Positions 43,543-53,122 of a DNA stretch of 64,000 bases are shown here, one piece after another. A program made the position numbers and the translations under genes. Within the stretch, counting starts at the first letter, position 1. Each line of letters begins with the position of its first letter. The notes under the pieces were generated by a model. It was not told the origin of the DNA and ran no database searches. It saw only the letters and a list, made by a program, of their open reading frames with translations. Source of the DNA: Geomonas azotofigens (GTDB lineage Bacteria > Desulfobacterota > Desulfuromonadia > Geobacterales > Geobacteraceae); contig NZ_JAHLME010000001.1 in assembly GCF_018919395.1 (NCBI RefSeq), positions 248,001 through 312,000 on the forward strand. Reading direction: 5' to 3'.

Positions 43543-44403
43543 CTAGCGCTTCATGGCTTCTACCATTTCGCGGCGGGCTTCGCCGATGGTCAAGGGGAGA
43601 CGGGTGAAGGGAAGTCCCTCCTCGTGCTTCAACTGGTAGATCAGTTCCGCGATGTGGGGGAGGCGCAGTTTGACGTTGGCCAACTCCTCGGGGGCGGTGA
43701 AGACATCTTCGGGGGCGCCGCCGCGCACCAGGCGCCCCTTGCTCAGGATATGGAGCTGGTGCAGGAAGATGGGGACCAGGTCCACGCTGTGGGTGGCCAT
43801 GACGATGGTGACGCCGTGATCCCGGTTCAACCGGGTCAGAAGTTCCATCATCCGGTACTCGCCCATCGGGTCCAGCCCGGCGGTCGGCTCGTCCAGGAGC
43901 AGGATCTCGTGCCCCATGGCCAACAGGCCGGCGATGCAGACCCGCTTCTTCTGGCCGTAGCTCAGGTTGTGGATCCCCTTGGCGGCGAACTCGGACATAT
44001 CGACGCTCGCCAGCGCCGCTTCGACGCGACTTTTCACCTCGGGCTCGGCACACCCCATGTTGCGCGGACCGAAGGCGGCGTCCTCGAAGACGTTGCTGGC
44101 GAAGAGCTGGTCGTCCGGATTCTGGAACACGAGCCCGACCTTGCGGTAGATGTCGCGCGGGTGCAGGCGGAGCACGTTGTCGCCGTCCAGGAGTACCTCG
44201 CCGCGATACCCCTTGATCAGGCCGTCCATGATCTTGAGCAGCGTCGTCTTACCGGAACCGTTGGAACCGAGGATGCCGGCGAACTCGCCCCGGGCGATCT
44301 TGAGGTCGAGGTCCGCCAGCGCGACGGTACCGTCGGGATACTGGTAACTTTCCAGCTTTACCGAAATTCTGCTCTGATCCACGCAGGCTTCCTTTGTTCT
44401 CAT
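43543..44403 (-). CDS. cbiO: Cobalt ECF transporter ATPase
   Basis: A 286-residue ABC ATPase energising cobalt uptake. Walker A is 'GSNGSGKTTLL', the Q-loop 'VFQNPDDQLFASNV' is typical of ECF ATPases, the signature is 'LSYGQKKRV', and Walker B is 'EILLLDEPTAGLD'. It overlaps the cbiQ stop by four bases (ATGA). It is the last gene of the B12-riboswitch operon. Confidence 0.93.
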   Translation of the reverse strand: MRTKEACVDQSRISVKLESYQYPDGTVALADLDLKIARGEFAGILGSNGSGKTTLLKIMDGLIKGYRGEVLLDGDNVLRLHPRDIYRKVGLVFQNPDDQLFASNVFEDAAFGPRNMGCAEPEVKSRVEAALASVDMSEFAAKGIHNLSYGQKKRVCIAGLLAMGHEILLLDEPTAGLDPMGEYRMMELLTRLNRDHGVTIVMATHSVDLVPIFLHQLHILSKGRLVRGGAPEDVFTAPEELANVKLRLPHIAELIYQLKHEEGLPFTRLPLTIGEARREMVEAMKR

Positions 44404-45158
44404 AATGCCCTGATGGCGGCCATGGCGCCGACGAAGAGGAGCGCCGAGCCGACCTCAACCGCCCGCAGCGGCCGGTGCACGGAGGCGGGCATGACGCCGT
44501 CATAGCCGCGCTGCACCATCGCGGTGGTGATGCTCTGGCTGTTGTCGAAGGCCTTTATCACCAGTACGCCCGCCAGGGTTCCGAGCGAGGAGAGCGCACG
44601 CCGGCAACCGACGTAGCCGAGGCGGTTCTTCTGGGCGTTATAGACCACCTGGGCATCCTCAAGGAGCAGGAACAGGTAACGCCAGGCGAAGAGCGCGACG
44701 TCCACCAGCACTTGCGGCACCCTGAGCCAGGAGAGCGCGGCCATCAGTTCGGTGAAGGGGGTGGAGAAGCCGACCACGGCGAGCAGGGAGACCCCGCCCA
44801 GGATGCGCCCGGCGATAAGGAGCCCCGCCGCGAGACCATCACGGTGCCCGATCAACTCCCATCCGCCCAGGCCGATGCTGAACAGGGGAATGCTTCCGGA
44901 GAAGAAGGTTTTCAGCGCCAGCACCATGACCGCGATGAAGACTGGCTCGGAGAAACGCAGCGCGAGGATGCGCACCGGCGTACCGAGGTGCCGACAGAGG
45001 GCGAGCCCGAGCGCCGCAACTGCCAGGGGAAAGGCGATCCCCTGCGAGCTCAGCACCATGACCAGAAGGGCGAGTGCACTCACCAGCTTCACCCGCGCAT
45101 CGACCGAGGCGAGAGGATGAGCCGCATGGTGGCGGTATGCGTTGAAGTGATGGTGCAT
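44400..45158 (-). CDS. cbiQ: Cobalt ECF transporter transmembrane subunit
   Basis: A 252-residue protein with about five to six membrane helices and the histidine-rich start 'MHHHFNAYRHHAAHPLAS'. The coupling helices that contact CbiO are seen in 'ALSWLRVPQVLVDVALFAWR' and 'AMVQRGYDG'. The start ATG overlaps the preceding stop by one base (TGATG). A longer frame upstream runs out of frame through the cbiN-like gene and is not real. Confidence 0.92.
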   Translation of the reverse strand: MHHHFNAYRHHAAHPLASVDARVKLVSALALLVMVLSSQGIAFPLAVAALGLALCRHLGTPVRILALRFSEPVFIAVMVLALKTFFSGSIPLFSIGLGGWELIGHRDGLAAGLLIAGRILGGVSLLAVVGFSTPFTELMAALSWLRVPQVLVDVALFAWRYLFLLLEDAQVVYNAQKNRLGYVGCRRALSSLGTLAGVLVIKAFDNSQSITTAMVQRGYDGVMPASVHRPLRAVEVGSALLFVGAMAAIRAL

Positions 45159-45451
45159 CAACCTTCCTTGTGGTCCTTCCCGGTCAACTGGCGCCAATAA
45201 TACCCGGCGAGGAAGCCGCCGATGACGCCGGCACCCAGGAAAGCGAACAGGAGCAGATCGCCGGAACCGAGATCGATAATCGGCGCCTTGGCCTCCCGCC
45301 CGTGCTCCTTGGCGATCTTCTCCACCACGGCCTCGTCCACCCCCTGGTATGACTTCGGGGCCAGGGAGAAGAAGTAAAAGGCGAACAGCAGCGTCGGCAG
45401 CATTACCGTGTGTAGCAGCAGTACTTTCCACCTGCGTTTTCTATCAGGCAT
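45158..45451 (-). CDS. CbiN-like PDGLE-domain membrane protein
   Basis: A 97-residue protein with two membrane helices (about 9-30 and 65-88) flanking 'YQGVDEAVVEKIAKEHGRE'. The closing 'LLLFAFLGAGVIGGFLAGYYW' matches the PDGLE domain, which takes the place of CbiN in many cobalt/nickel ECF systems. It overlaps cbiM by eight bases and cbiQ by one. It should help the substrate subunit load metal. Confidence 0.85.
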   Translation of the reverse strand: MPDRKRRWKVLLLHTVMLPTLLFAFYFFSLAPKSYQGVDEAVVEKIAKEHGREAKAPIIDLGSGDLLLFAFLGAGVIGGFLAGYYWRQLTGKDHKEG

Positions 45452-46181
45452 TGCCGGCAGCCTCCTTTTCCGTGATGACCCTCATCTTCACGAGCAGGTC
45501 CGGACGCTTGCGGTACAAGAGCGTGACCATTCCCGCGGTGATGACCCCTTCCAGGATGCCCAAGGGCAGCTGGGTTGGAAGAAACGCCAGCACTATTTTC
45601 ACGAACAGCGGCCACAGCGGCGACTCCCCCCGGATGCCGAGGGCAAGCAGCAGCGACGTGGTGGCGTAGGTGGCCCAGTCTGCCACAAGCCCGGCGATAA
45701 ATCCAGCAACCGCCAAGCTCCCGCCTACTTTTCGCAACGCGCGGAAGGCGAACCAGCCGGCGAAGGAGCCGACCACCCCCATGGAGAGGGTGTTGGCACC
45801 CAGCGTCGATAGGCCGCCGTGGGCCAGGAACAGCGCCTGGATCAGGAGCGAGACCGCCGCGATGATCACGCTGACCAGCGGCCCCACCAGTATGGCGGAC
45901 ACCCCGGTGCCGCAGGGATGCGAGCAGGTCCCGGCGGTCGGCACCGGGATCGGCATGCAGGAGATAATGAAGACCACGGCGGTGAGCAGCCCGACCAGCG
46001 GCTTCATGGAGAGGTCCTCCCGCGCCAGGGCGTTCAACTGCCGGATGCCCATGGCCAAAAACGGCACCAGCACCAGGAACCAGGCGAGCGCCCACGGGAA
46101 GGGAAGGATCCCTTCGGAGATGTGCATGGCGAAGGCGGGGGAGGCGGAAAACAGACAGACAAGCGCGACCAAAGGCACCAT
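45444..46181 (-). CDS. cbiM: Cobalt transporter substrate-binding membrane subunit
   Basis: A 245-residue protein. A signal peptide (18 residues, SASPAFA) is followed by MHISEGILP, the mature N-terminus whose Met-His supplies metal ligands in CbiM/NikM. 'VPTAGTCSHPCGTGVSAILVG' and 'GGLSTLGANTLSMGVVGSFAG' are further family blocks. The neighbours (cob/cbi genes and B12 riboswitch) favour cobalt over nickel. The start at 46181 is set by the signal peptide and GGGAGCAGGGA upstream. Confidence 0.92.
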   Translation of the reverse strand: MVPLVALVCLFSASPAFAMHISEGILPFPWALAWFLVLVPFLAMGIRQLNALAREDLSMKPLVGLLTAVVFIISCMPIPVPTAGTCSHPCGTGVSAILVGPLVSVIIAAVSLLIQALFLAHGGLSTLGANTLSMGVVGSFAGWFAFRALRKVGGSLAVAGFIAGLVADWATYATTSLLLALGIRGESPLWPLFVKIVLAFLPTQLPLGILEGVITAGMVTLLYRKRPDLLVKMRVITEKEAAGNA

Positions 46182-46258
46182 CCCTGCTCCCACGATCCCT
46201 CTCCCTACCCCTCCCCCTCCGGGGGCGGGGACTCGAATCTTTTGCAACCTGCAGAGCT

Positions 46259-47566
46259 TCAAATCTTGTCCCCGCGCAGGTATTCGGCGAAGATCTTGCC
46301 GGCGCCGCGGGAGGCGCAGAAGTCGCCGCACATGGTGCAGGTCTGCTCGTCCTCGGGAACGCGGCTCTTCCTGATGGCGGCGGCGTCCTCGGGGAACAGC
46401 GCCAGCTCGAACTGGCGCTGCCAATTCAGATCGCGGCGCGCCTTGCTCATCTCCTTGTCGCGCTCCCGCCCGCGCTCGGGGTACTTATTCATGTCGCCGA
46501 TGTAGGCGGCGATCTTGGCCGCCTTCACCCCCATCTTGACGTCCTCCTCGTTGGGAAGCGCCAGGTGCTCGGCCGGGGTGATGTAGCAGATCAGGTCGGC
46601 GCCGTAGCGCGAGGACTGGGCGGCGCCGATGGCCGCGGTGATGTGGTCGAAGCCAGGGGCGACATCGGTGGCGATGGGGCCTAGCATATAATACGGGGCG
46701 CCGCCGCTCATCCTTTTTTGCAGCTTGATGTTCCCCTCGATCTCGTCCAGCGGCACGTGCCCAGGACCTTCCACCAGCATCTGGCATCCCATGTCGCGGC
46801 CGATCTCGGCCAGCTCGCAGTTGATCAAGAGTTCCTGGATCTGGGCGCGGTCGCTGGAGTCGTGGATGGCGCCGGCCCGGAGACCGTTACCGAGGGAGAG
46901 CACGGTGTCGTAGCGTTTCAGGATCTCCACGACGCGGTCGAATTTCTCGTAGAGCGGGTTCTCGCGCTTGTTGGCGATCATCCAGGCCGCCATGCTGACG
47001 CCCCCCTTGGAGACCAGGCCGCCGTAGCGGTATCCCTGCTTTCTCAGGCGCTCCAGGGTATAGAGGTTGATGCCGCAGTGCACCGCCATGAACGCCATGC
47101 CGTCGGCGCACTGGCGCTCGATGATGTCGAAAAGCATCTCCTCGTCCAGCTTGTTCGGGTCGCCGTACTTGCGCGCGGCCTCGCAGAAGGCCTGGTACAG
47201 CGGCACGTTCCCCACCGGCAGGTCGACCGCGGCGATCACCTCGCGCCGCACCCGGTCCAGGTCGCCGCCGACGGAAAGCTCCATCAGGGTATCCGCCCCC
47301 GCCTCCTGCGCCGCCTGCGCCTTGCGCACCTCGGCCGCGTAGTCGATGATGTCCGACGAGGTACCGATGGAGGCGTTCACCTTGGTGCGCAGCCCGGTGC
47401 CGATGCCGGCGACTTTGGGCTTCCTGACGTGGTTCCAGGGAATAACGATCTGCCCCGCCGCCACCTTGTCCCGGACGTACTCCGGCGTTACCTCTTCGTC
47501 AAAGGCCACCTGCTCCATCTGCGCGGTGATGATCCCCGCGCGTGCCGATTCGATCTGTGTTTTCAT
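46259..47566 (-). CDS. bzaF: ThiC-family radical SAM enzyme, probable 5-hydroxybenzimidazole synthase
   Basis: A 435-residue protein with the ThiC fold: '[18 protein letters not shown]', '[15 protein letters not shown]' and the C-terminal CX2CX4C cluster (CTMCGDFC, about 410-418). ThiC makes the thiamin pyrimidine. Its paralogue BzaF makes 5-hydroxybenzimidazole, the anaerobic precursor of the B12 lower ligand, and both start from aminoimidazole ribotide. Length alone does not separate them. The call rests on its place inside a B12-riboswitch operon, overlapping cbiA by four bases and upstream of the cobalt transporter genes, with no thiamin gene or TPP riboswitch nearby. Confidence 0.75.
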   Translation of the reverse strand: MKTQIESARAGIITAQMEQVAFDEEVTPEYVRDKVAAGQIVIPWNHVRKPKVAGIGTGLRTKVNASIGTSSDIIDYAAEVRKAQAAQEAGADTLMELSVGGDLDRVRREVIAAVDLPVGNVPLYQAFCEAARKYGDPNKLDEEMLFDIIERQCADGMAFMAVHCGINLYTLERLRKQGYRYGGLVSKGGVSMAAWMIANKRENPLYEKFDRVVEILKRYDTVLSLGNGLRAGAIHDSSDRAQIQELLINCELAEIGRDMGCQMLVEGPGHVPLDEIEGNIKLQKRMSGGAPYYMLGPIATDVAPGFDHITAAIGAAQSSRYGADLICYITPAEHLALPNEEDVKMGVKAAKIAAYIGDMNKYPERGRERDKEMSKARRDLNWQRQFELALFPEDAAAIRKSRVPEDEQTCTMCGDFCASRGAGKIFAEYLRGDKI

Positions 47567-48966
47567 GTGAGACTCCTGGTCCGGTATGCCCTGCAGTGCC
47601 CCACGAAGTCCCGTGCGATACCCGGCGAGCTGCCGAAGTGTAAATGGATGTAGGAGGCCAGACAGTTCCGGTAGCGGAAACCTTCCGGCCCCAGGTCGGC
47701 GCCTTTCCTGCTGACCCGGTAGAGCCGCTCGATCCCTTCCGGCATCTCCTCCATCTCGGAATAATGAAATTCGTGTCCCCGGGCGATGACGCCCCTGGTG
47801 CCGATGACGGCGTCGGACGCCAGTTCGACCTCCCGGTACCCGAGCGCCTTGCGGCGCGGCAGCATCCGGGTCCGCACCGGGAAGACGCCGACAAACGGGG
47901 TCGTCCCCCCATCTTCGACAACCCCTTCGGTGAGGTAGATGAAGCCGCCGCACTCGGCGTAGACCGGCATGCCCGCCTCGACCGCCTGGCGGATCGCCCG
48001 CCGCATCGGCTCGTTGGCGGCAAGCTTGTCGGCGAAGAGCTCCGGATAGCCGCCGGGAAGGTAGATGCCGCCGATGGCATCCGGCAAGCCGGCGTGCTCC
48101 AACGGGGAGAAGCAGCAGATCTCGGCGCCCTGTTCGGCAAGGAGGCGCAGGTTGTCCGGATAGGCGAAGCAAAAGGCGGCATCGCGAGCCACGGCGATAC
48201 GCACCGGCTCGGCACCAGCCCCAGCGCTGCCAGCCCCGGCATCCGCTGCCGGAAACGGCGACGGCGCCGGCGCCAGGAGCTCCCGCGGATCCAATTCCAG
48301 GAGAGCGTCCAGGTCGAGGTGCCGCTCGACGACATCGACCAGGTGATCCAGAAACTCAGCCGAAAGCGGGTTGTCCTCCGCCGTGGTCAGCCCAAGGTGA
48401 CGCGACGGGATCGCGAGCGCCGCGTCCCGCGGCATGCACCCCAGCACCTTGACATCGGGAAGGTGAGCCGCCAGGGCCTCGCGCAGTATCCGCTCATGGT
48501 TCGCGCTCGCCACGTTGTTGAAGACGACCGCCGCGACCTTCACCCCGGGGTCGAAACCGGCGAAGCCGCTCACCAAGGCCGCCGCGCTACGGGCCTGGCT
48601 TTTGGCATCGACGACCAGGACGACCGGCGCCGCGAGCTCCTTGGCGATCTGGGCGGTGCTCCCGGCGTCGGAACTGCCGTCGATGCCGTCGAAGAGCCCC
48701 ATCACCCCCTCGATCACCGCGACATCGGCGGCGGCCGCATGCAGGGCGAAGGTGTCCCTGACGAACTCCAGCGGGCACATCCAGCCGTCCAGGTTGATGG
48801 ACGGGGCACCGGTCACCAGGGCGTGGTAGCCGGGATCAATGAAGTCAGGCCCGACCTTGAACGGCGCCACCTCGAGTCCGCGACGCTTGAGCGCGGCCAT
48901 GATGCCGAGGGTCACGGTGGTTTTCCCGGAGCCGCTGTGCGGCGCTGCGATGACCATGCGCTTCAT
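47563..48966 (-). CDS. cbiA: Cobyrinate a,c-diamide synthase
   Basis: A 467-residue enzyme adding two amide groups to cobyrinate with glutamine and ATP. The P-loop is '[16 protein letters not shown]', the synthase domain has '[12 protein letters not shown]', and the glutaminase domain has the catalytic cysteine in '[11 protein letters not shown]' and the late 'RGHEFHYSE'. It lies in the anaerobic (cbi) part of the pathway. The start at 48966 is chosen over one eight codons upstream. GGAG lies 11 bases before it. Confidence 0.93.
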   Translation of the reverse strand: MKRMVIAAPHSGSGKTTVTLGIMAALKRRGLEVAPFKVGPDFIDPGYHALVTGAPSINLDGWMCPLEFVRDTFALHAAAADVAVIEGVMGLFDGIDGSSDAGSTAQIAKELAAPVVLVVDAKSQARSAAALVSGFAGFDPGVKVAAVVFNNVASANHERILREALAAHLPDVKVLGCMPRDAALAIPSRHLGLTTAEDNPLSAEFLDHLVDVVERHLDLDALLELDPRELLAPAPSPFPAADAGAGSAGAGAEPVRIAVARDAAFCFAYPDNLRLLAEQGAEICCFSPLEHAGLPDAIGGIYLPGGYPELFADKLAANEPMRRAIRQAVEAGMPVYAECGGFIYLTEGVVEDGGTTPFVGVFPVRTRMLPRRKALGYREVELASDAVIGTRGVIARGHEFHYSEMEEMPEGIERLYRVSRKGADLGPEGFRYRNCLASYIHLHFGSSPGIARDFVGHCRAYRTRSLT

Positions 48967-48982
48967 GCCTTGTGAGTCTCCG

Positions 48983-49579
48983 TCAGCCATTGACCAATTG
49001 GACCACGGTGTTGCCGTCGGCCCAGTAGTCGATGATGTTCACCGCGCAGTACTGCTGGTCGATGCAGAAAAAGGAGCCCAGCGGCGCCTTGATCGCGTCC
49101 AGGAGGACGATGCGGTTCACGCCGCCGTGGGCCACCACCAGGACATCCTCGCCCCGGTGCCGCTCCACGATCTCCCTCAGGGCCGGCAGCACGCGCCCCG
49201 CCAACTCCCCCAGGCTCTCGCCGCCGGGGGCGCAGAAGTTCTCCAAGTCAGCCATGCGCGCCGCCCACTCGTCGGGGCGCTGCTCCTGGATCTGGGCCAC
49301 GGAGAGCCCTTCCCACACGCCGCAGTTCAGCTCGCGCAGGGCGGGCACCGTGACCGGCTCGACGCCGAGGTAGGGGCCCAGGATCTCGCCGCCGCGCACG
49401 GTGCGCTGCAGGTCACTGGTGTAGATGGCGCTGATCCGGTCCGGGTCCAGGCGCGGTTTCAGCTGGTGGTACATCTCCTCGCCGCGCGGGGTGAGACGGA
49501 CGTCGTAGTGACCGTTGTAGCAGTAGGTGCGCTCCACCTCGCCGTGGCGGATCAGGTGGATCCTGGTTCTTTCAATCAT
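48983..49579 (-). CDS. cobC: Alpha-ribazole phosphatase (histidine phosphatase)
   Basis: A 198-residue protein with the phosphohistidine signature 'LIRHGEVE', a second histidine in 'VVAHGGVNR' and the acid '[12 protein letters not shown]'. Taken alone it could be any phosphoglycerate-mutase-like phosphatase. Its place in the nucleotide-loop operon supports removal of phosphate from alpha-ribazole phosphate or cobalamin phosphate. AGGAG precedes the ATG. Confidence 0.85.
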   Translation of the reverse strand: MIERTRIHLIRHGEVERTYCYNGHYDVRLTPRGEEMYHQLKPRLDPDRISAIYTSDLQRTVRGGEILGPYLGVEPVTVPALRELNCGVWEGLSVAQIQEQRPDEWAARMADLENFCAPGGESLGELAGRVLPALREIVERHRGEDVLVVAHGGVNRIVLLDAIKAPLGSFFCIDQQYCAVNIIDYWADGNTVVQLVNG

Positions 49580-49639
49580 GCGTTCTCCTAAATGCAGGCC
49601 CGGGAGAGGGGGGGACCGGCACCTTGCGGAGCCAATCCC

Positions 49640-50386
49640 CTACCCCATCTGGCGTAAAACGGCCAGCAGGAAGATTAGGCAAAAGATCTCGTTCAATTCG
49701 CTGGCGCAGCCGATGACGTCGCCGGTGACCCCGCCGAGCTTCCCGTGCGCCCACCCCTTGATGCCCCAAGTCAAAAAGAACAGGAGCAGCAGGGTGATGA
49801 GGCCTGCGAGGTGGAGCAGCGCCGCGCCGACCGCGACCGTGCAGACGCCGGCTAGGACCAGCTGCAGCGCCCCGGCCCCGCCGACGAAGGCGTGCCCCAA
49901 GCCGTCTTTCCTGGCCCGTTTGGCGCCGACGGTCATCTGCACCTGGGCGAAACGGGCGGCCATCGGGAAGAACAGCAGCGCTTCCCGCTTGTACTCGACA
50001 GGGAGCGCCAGGAGCGCCTGGTACTTGAGCATGAGCCCCAGCACCAGCCCCACCGCCCCCACCGCGCCGACCCGGGAGTCCTTCATGATCTCCAGGAAGC
50101 GCTCGCGAGAACCGCGCGCGGCGAGCCCGTCGCAGACGTCCGACAGGCCGTCCAGGTGCAGGGCGCCGGTGACCACGCTCAGGATGGCGACCAGCACCAG
50201 GTCGGCCACGGAGCGGGACAGAAGCGGCGCCAGCAGGAAGTCCGTCCCGGCCAGCAGCGCGCCAAGGGCCAACCCCACCAGCGGGAACAGCGCCATGGAG
50301 CGCCCCAGGTCCTTCTCCTCGCAGCGCACCGAGACCGGCAGCGGCACGATGGTCAGGAACTGGAACGCAATGATGAATAACCTCAT
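49640..50386 (-). CDS. cobS: Adenosylcobinamide-GDP ribazoletransferase (cobalamin synthase)
   Basis: A 248-residue membrane enzyme with about six helices that joins adenosylcobinamide-GDP to alpha-ribazole phosphate. 'FLTIVPLPV' and 'HLDGLSDVCDGLAA' (the DGxxDxxDG-type metal site) and 'MKDSRVGAVGAVGLVL' are the family hallmarks. It lies between cobT and cobC. Confidence 0.94.
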   Translation of the reverse strand: MRLFIIAFQFLTIVPLPVSVRCEEKDLGRSMALFPLVGLALGALLAGTDFLLAPLLSRSVADLVLVAILSVVTGALHLDGLSDVCDGLAARGSRERFLEIMKDSRVGAVGAVGLVLGLMLKYQALLALPVEYKREALLFFPMAARFAQVQMTVGAKRARKDGLGHAFVGGAGALQLVLAGVCTVAVGAALLHLAGLITLLLLFFLTWGIKGWAHGKLGGVTGDVIGCASELNEIFCLIFLLAVLRQMG

Positions 50387-50405
50387 GCGGTCACCTCGGC
50401 ACCGG

Positions 50406-51458
50406 CTAGGAGGAGGCCACCCCGGCCTCTTCGAAGGTTGCCATTTCCTTGAGTATCTTGACGCCGGCCTCGATGAGCCCCATGGCCAGCGCGGCGCCGG
50501 TCCCCTCGCCCAGGCGCAGCTGCAGGTCGAGCAGCGGCTTGACGCCGATGCGCTCCAGCATCATCTGGTGGCCGATCTCGACCGAAGTGTGAGCGGTGAA
50601 GATGTAGTCGCGCACGGCGGGGTGCATCTCGGAGGCGATCAGCGCGCCGGCGGTGGAGATGAAGCCGTCGACCACCACGGGGATCCGGTTGGCCGCGGCG
50701 CCGAGCACCAGCCCGGCGATGCCGGCGATCTCCAGCCCGCCGACCTTGGTGAGGACGTCCAGCGGATCCTGGGGCTCGGGGCGGTTCAGGTCGAGACCGG
50801 CCTGGATCACCTTGATCTTTTTTTCCAGGGCGTCGTCGCCGATGCCGGTGCCGCGGTGGGTCACCTCGCGTACGGTGCAGCCGGCAATAGCCGCGATGAT
50901 GGCGGAAGAGGGGCTGGTGTTGCCGATCCCCATCTCTCCGGTGCCGACCATGGCGACCCCTTCCTTCTTGGCCTCGTCGGCCAGCGCGATACCGACCTCG
51001 ATGGCGGCGACCGCCTCCTCGCGGGTCATGGCGCTACCCTTGGCGAAGTTGCGGGTTCCCTTGGCCACCTTGCGGATGATGAGTCCCGGCGCCGGCTCGA
51101 AGTCGTAGTCGACGCCCACGTCCACCACGCGCACCTCGGCGCCGCTGTGGCGGGCGAGCACGTTGACCCCGGCGCCGCCGCGCAGGAAGTTGAGCACCAT
51201 CTGCGGGGTGACTTCCTTGGGGAACAGGGAGACACCTTCCTCGACGATGCCGTGGTCGCCGGCGAAGGTGAAGATGACCTTCTTGGCGGTGTCGGGGGCG
51301 AGGTCGCCGGTGATGGCAGCGAAGCGGCGGCCGACCTCCTCCAGGCGTCCCAGCGAGCCGAGCGGCTTGGTCTTGTTATCGAGTTTGGCCTGGGCCTTGG
51401 CGAGCATCGCCTCGTCCACGGGCTGGATCTTGGCGAGGGTTGTTTCCAGAAGTTGCAT
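50406..51458 (-). CDS. cobT: Nicotinate-nucleotide-dimethylbenzimidazole phosphoribosyltransferase
   Basis: A 350-residue enzyme that activates the lower-ligand base to its alpha-riboside phosphate. '[13 protein letters not shown]', '[20 protein letters not shown]' and '[14 protein letters not shown]' are diagnostic, and the length is typical. With a probable 5-hydroxybenzimidazole synthase in the same operon it may use that base or a methylated product. The start at 51458 has GGAGGA upstream. Confidence 0.96.
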   Translation of the reverse strand: MQLLETTLAKIQPVDEAMLAKAQAKLDNKTKPLGSLGRLEEVGRRFAAITGDLAPDTAKKVIFTFAGDHGIVEEGVSLFPKEVTPQMVLNFLRGGAGVNVLARHSGAEVRVVDVGVDYDFEPAPGLIIRKVAKGTRNFAKGSAMTREEAVAAIEVGIALADEAKKEGVAMVGTGEMGIGNTSPSSAIIAAIAGCTVREVTHRGTGIGDDALEKKIKVIQAGLDLNRPEPQDPLDVLTKVGGLEIAGIAGLVLGAAANRIPVVVDGFISTAGALIASEMHPAVRDYIFTAHTSVEIGHQMMLERIGVKPLLDLQLRLGEGTGAALAMGLIEAGVKILKEMATFEEAGVASS

Positions 51459-51503
51459 CGGTTCCTCCTTGAATTTCATGGCATTTCACATGTCATGGCA
51501 TTA

Positions 51504-52025
51504 TCACTTCAGCCTGAGCGGCAATCCTGAAATGGTGACGTAGACCTCGTCGGCGGCGGCGGCGATCAACTCGTTGGCTTCGCCGGCGAGATCCCGGAAG
51601 CTGCGGGAGAGAGGATGCTCGGGGACGATCCCCATCCCGACCTCGTTGGTGACGATGATGAGCGGGGTTTGGAGCGAGGCGAAGCTCCCGGCGAAACTTG
51701 CCACTTGGGCCAGGGCCTCGCCGGCCCCGCCCGGACACCGGAAGAGGAGGTTGGAGATCCAGAGGGTGACGCAGTCGAGCAGCATCACGTTAAAGCGCCC
51801 CTCGTGGCTGCGGATCGCCTCCGCCACCTCGAGCGGTTCCTCGACGGTCTGCCACTCCGGGCCGCGCCGCCCCTGGTGCCGGGCAATGCGGTCCGCCATC
51901 TCGGCGTCGCCAGGCTCGCCGGTGGCGAGGTAGCCCCGCAGCGGGGCGTATGCATCGGCCAGCCCCTCGGCGAAACGGCTCTTACCGCTGCGGGCACCAC
52001 CGGTGACCAGGACCACTTTGGACAT
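51504..52025 (-). CDS. cobU: Adenosylcobinamide kinase/guanylyltransferase
   Basis: A 173-residue enzyme with Walker A 'GGARSGKSRFAE' and 'VTNEVGMGIVPEHPLSR', the CobU signature. It phosphorylates and guanylates adenosylcobinamide for CobS. It is the first gene after the cobalamin riboswitch. Its ATG follows directly on the T-run of the leader terminator, so its ribosome binding site lies inside the terminator stem. Confidence 0.95.
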   Translation of the reverse strand: MSKVVLVTGGARSGKSRFAEGLADAYAPLRGYLATGEPGDAEMADRIARHQGRRGPEWQTVEEPLEVAEAIRSHEGRFNVMLLDCVTLWISNLLFRCPGGAGEALAQVASFAGSFASLQTPLIIVTNEVGMGIVPEHPLSRSFRDLAGEANELIAAAADEVYVTISGLPLRLK

Positions 52026-52059
52026 AAAAAAACCCCCCTTCCCATGACGGAAGGCGGGT
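52026..52059 (-). terminator. Riboswitch-controlled terminator before cobU
   Basis: On the minus strand CCGCCTTCC pairs with GGGAAGGGGGG, followed by T7 and then the cobU ATG. The G-rich arm doubles as the ribosome binding site, so folding could block both transcription and translation. Confidence 0.8.
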
Positions 52060-52127
52060 CAAAAACGCACTACAGGTGCGGTTCCGGCTTTAGCCCCTCT
52101 GCCACGGAGGTTCCAACAAGCTTCTCA

Positions 52128-52286
52128 TCCTGGCAGGTTTCCTGACTCACGGGTCGTCTTACTCGCCGCGCCTTCCCGATGCGATCAGTGGCGTTGTTGC
52201 GGCTTTCATCTCCGTTCACAGTTGCGGGACAGCGAGGGATTCACACCCTCTTCCCTTTTAACCCCTCTCGGGGCACCAAGACGAAC
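52128..52286 (-). promoter_or_regulatory. Cobalamin riboswitch
   Basis: The minus strand contains the B12 box AGTCAGGAAACCTGCCA (52131-52147) and, upstream, 'GGTGCCCC', 'GAATCCCTCGCTGTCCCGCA' and 'CAACTGTGAACGG', which match the conserved core of adenosylcobalamin riboswitches. It lies directly upstream of cobU and should shut off the whole operon when B12 is plentiful. Confidence 0.95.
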
Positions 52287-52338
52287 GTCTATATATTTTT
52301 TACAGCGACGTGTTTACTAACAGACGCCGCGGTGAAAG

Positions 52339-52974
52339 TCAATCACTAACGGGCGCCGCTTCCTCCGCAAATTCGCCGCTTTCCCCCTCCGCGGGGGCGA
52401 GGGCCGCGTCGATACGGGCCCAGACGGCGTCCTTTCCTTCCTTGTTGAGGGCGGAGAAAAAGGTGAGGTCCTGCTTGTCGACGGCCAGGGTGGCGCAGAT
52501 CACGGCGGTCTGCCGGGCGCGCTCGTTCTTGGAGAGCTTGTCGCACTTGGTGACCACGATGATGGGGGCGATGGAATAGGCACGCAGCCAGGCGAGCATC
52601 TGCAGGTCGTCGTCGTTGGGGACCCGGCGGATATCCAGGATCAGCACCACCCCGCGCAGGTTCTTCCTCTTGGCGAGGTAGGTCTCCATCATGGGGCGCC
52701 AGTCCTTCTTCACCGCCAGCGGCACCTTGGCGTAGCCGTAACCGGGGAGGTCGACCAGCATGAAGTCGTCGTTTACCTGGAAGAAGTTGATCAGCTGCGT
52801 GCGGCCGGGGGTGGAACTGGTGCGCACCAGGTTCTTCCGGTTCACCAGCACGTTGACCAATGAAGACTTGCCGACGTTTGAGCGCCCGGCGAAGGCGATC
52901 TCGGGGAGGTTCCCCTCCGGGTAGTGCGCCGGACGGGTCGCGCTTTTAATGAATTCCGTGTTCTTTACGATCAA
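52339..52974 (-). CDS. engB: Ribosome biogenesis GTPase
   Basis: A 211-residue GTPase (YsxC/YihA) needed for 50S assembly. G1 is '[16 protein letters not shown]', G2/G3 are '[14 protein letters not shown]' and '[10 protein letters not shown]', G4 is 'TKCDKLS', and G5 is 'SALNKEG'. The acidic alanine-rich tail is poorly conserved. It reads toward the riboswitch, and no obvious terminator separates them. Confidence 0.95.
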   Translation of the reverse strand: MIVKNTEFIKSATRPAHYPEGNLPEIAFAGRSNVGKSSLVNVLVNRKNLVRTSSTPGRTQLINFFQVNDDFMLVDLPGYGYAKVPLAVKKDWRPMMETYLAKRKNLRGVVLILDIRRVPNDDDLQMLAWLRAYSIAPIIVVTKCDKLSKNERARQTAVICATLAVDKQDLTFFSALNKEGKDAVWARIDAALAPAEGESGEFAEEAAPVSD

Positions 52975-53047
52975 AGTGAAACCTTATTCCTTTTTTTCCG
53001 GGCAGTATAGACCGCGGCGAGCCCCCTTTCAATCATTAAATCCGAGC

Positions 53048-53075
53048 TTGCTTAAAGCTAACGTTTTGGTATATT
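53048..53075 (+). promoter_or_regulatory. Probable sigma-70 promoter of the HDOD gene
   Basis: TTGCTT, 16-base spacer, TATATT, 47 bases before the ATG at 53123. Confidence 0.5.
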
Positions 53076-53122
53076 TTTGAACCTGACCAGAACCGGCCTC
53101 AGCCAACGGAAGGATTCAAGGC

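Noticed and set aside
45159-45431. N-terminal extension of 91 codons on CbiQ
   Set aside because: It is the cbiN-like gene read in another frame. CbiQ starts at its histidine-rich ATG, which overlaps the cbiN-like stop.
46259-47566. Thiamin-pathway ThiC
   Set aside because: Sequence alone allows it, but the gene lies inside a B12-riboswitch operon with no thiamin gene or TPP riboswitch nearby, so BzaF is the better call.
47567-48172. N-terminal extension of about 200 codons on the ThiC-like protein
   Set aside because: It is the cbiA gene read in another frame. The ATG overlapping the cbiA stop gives the family start.
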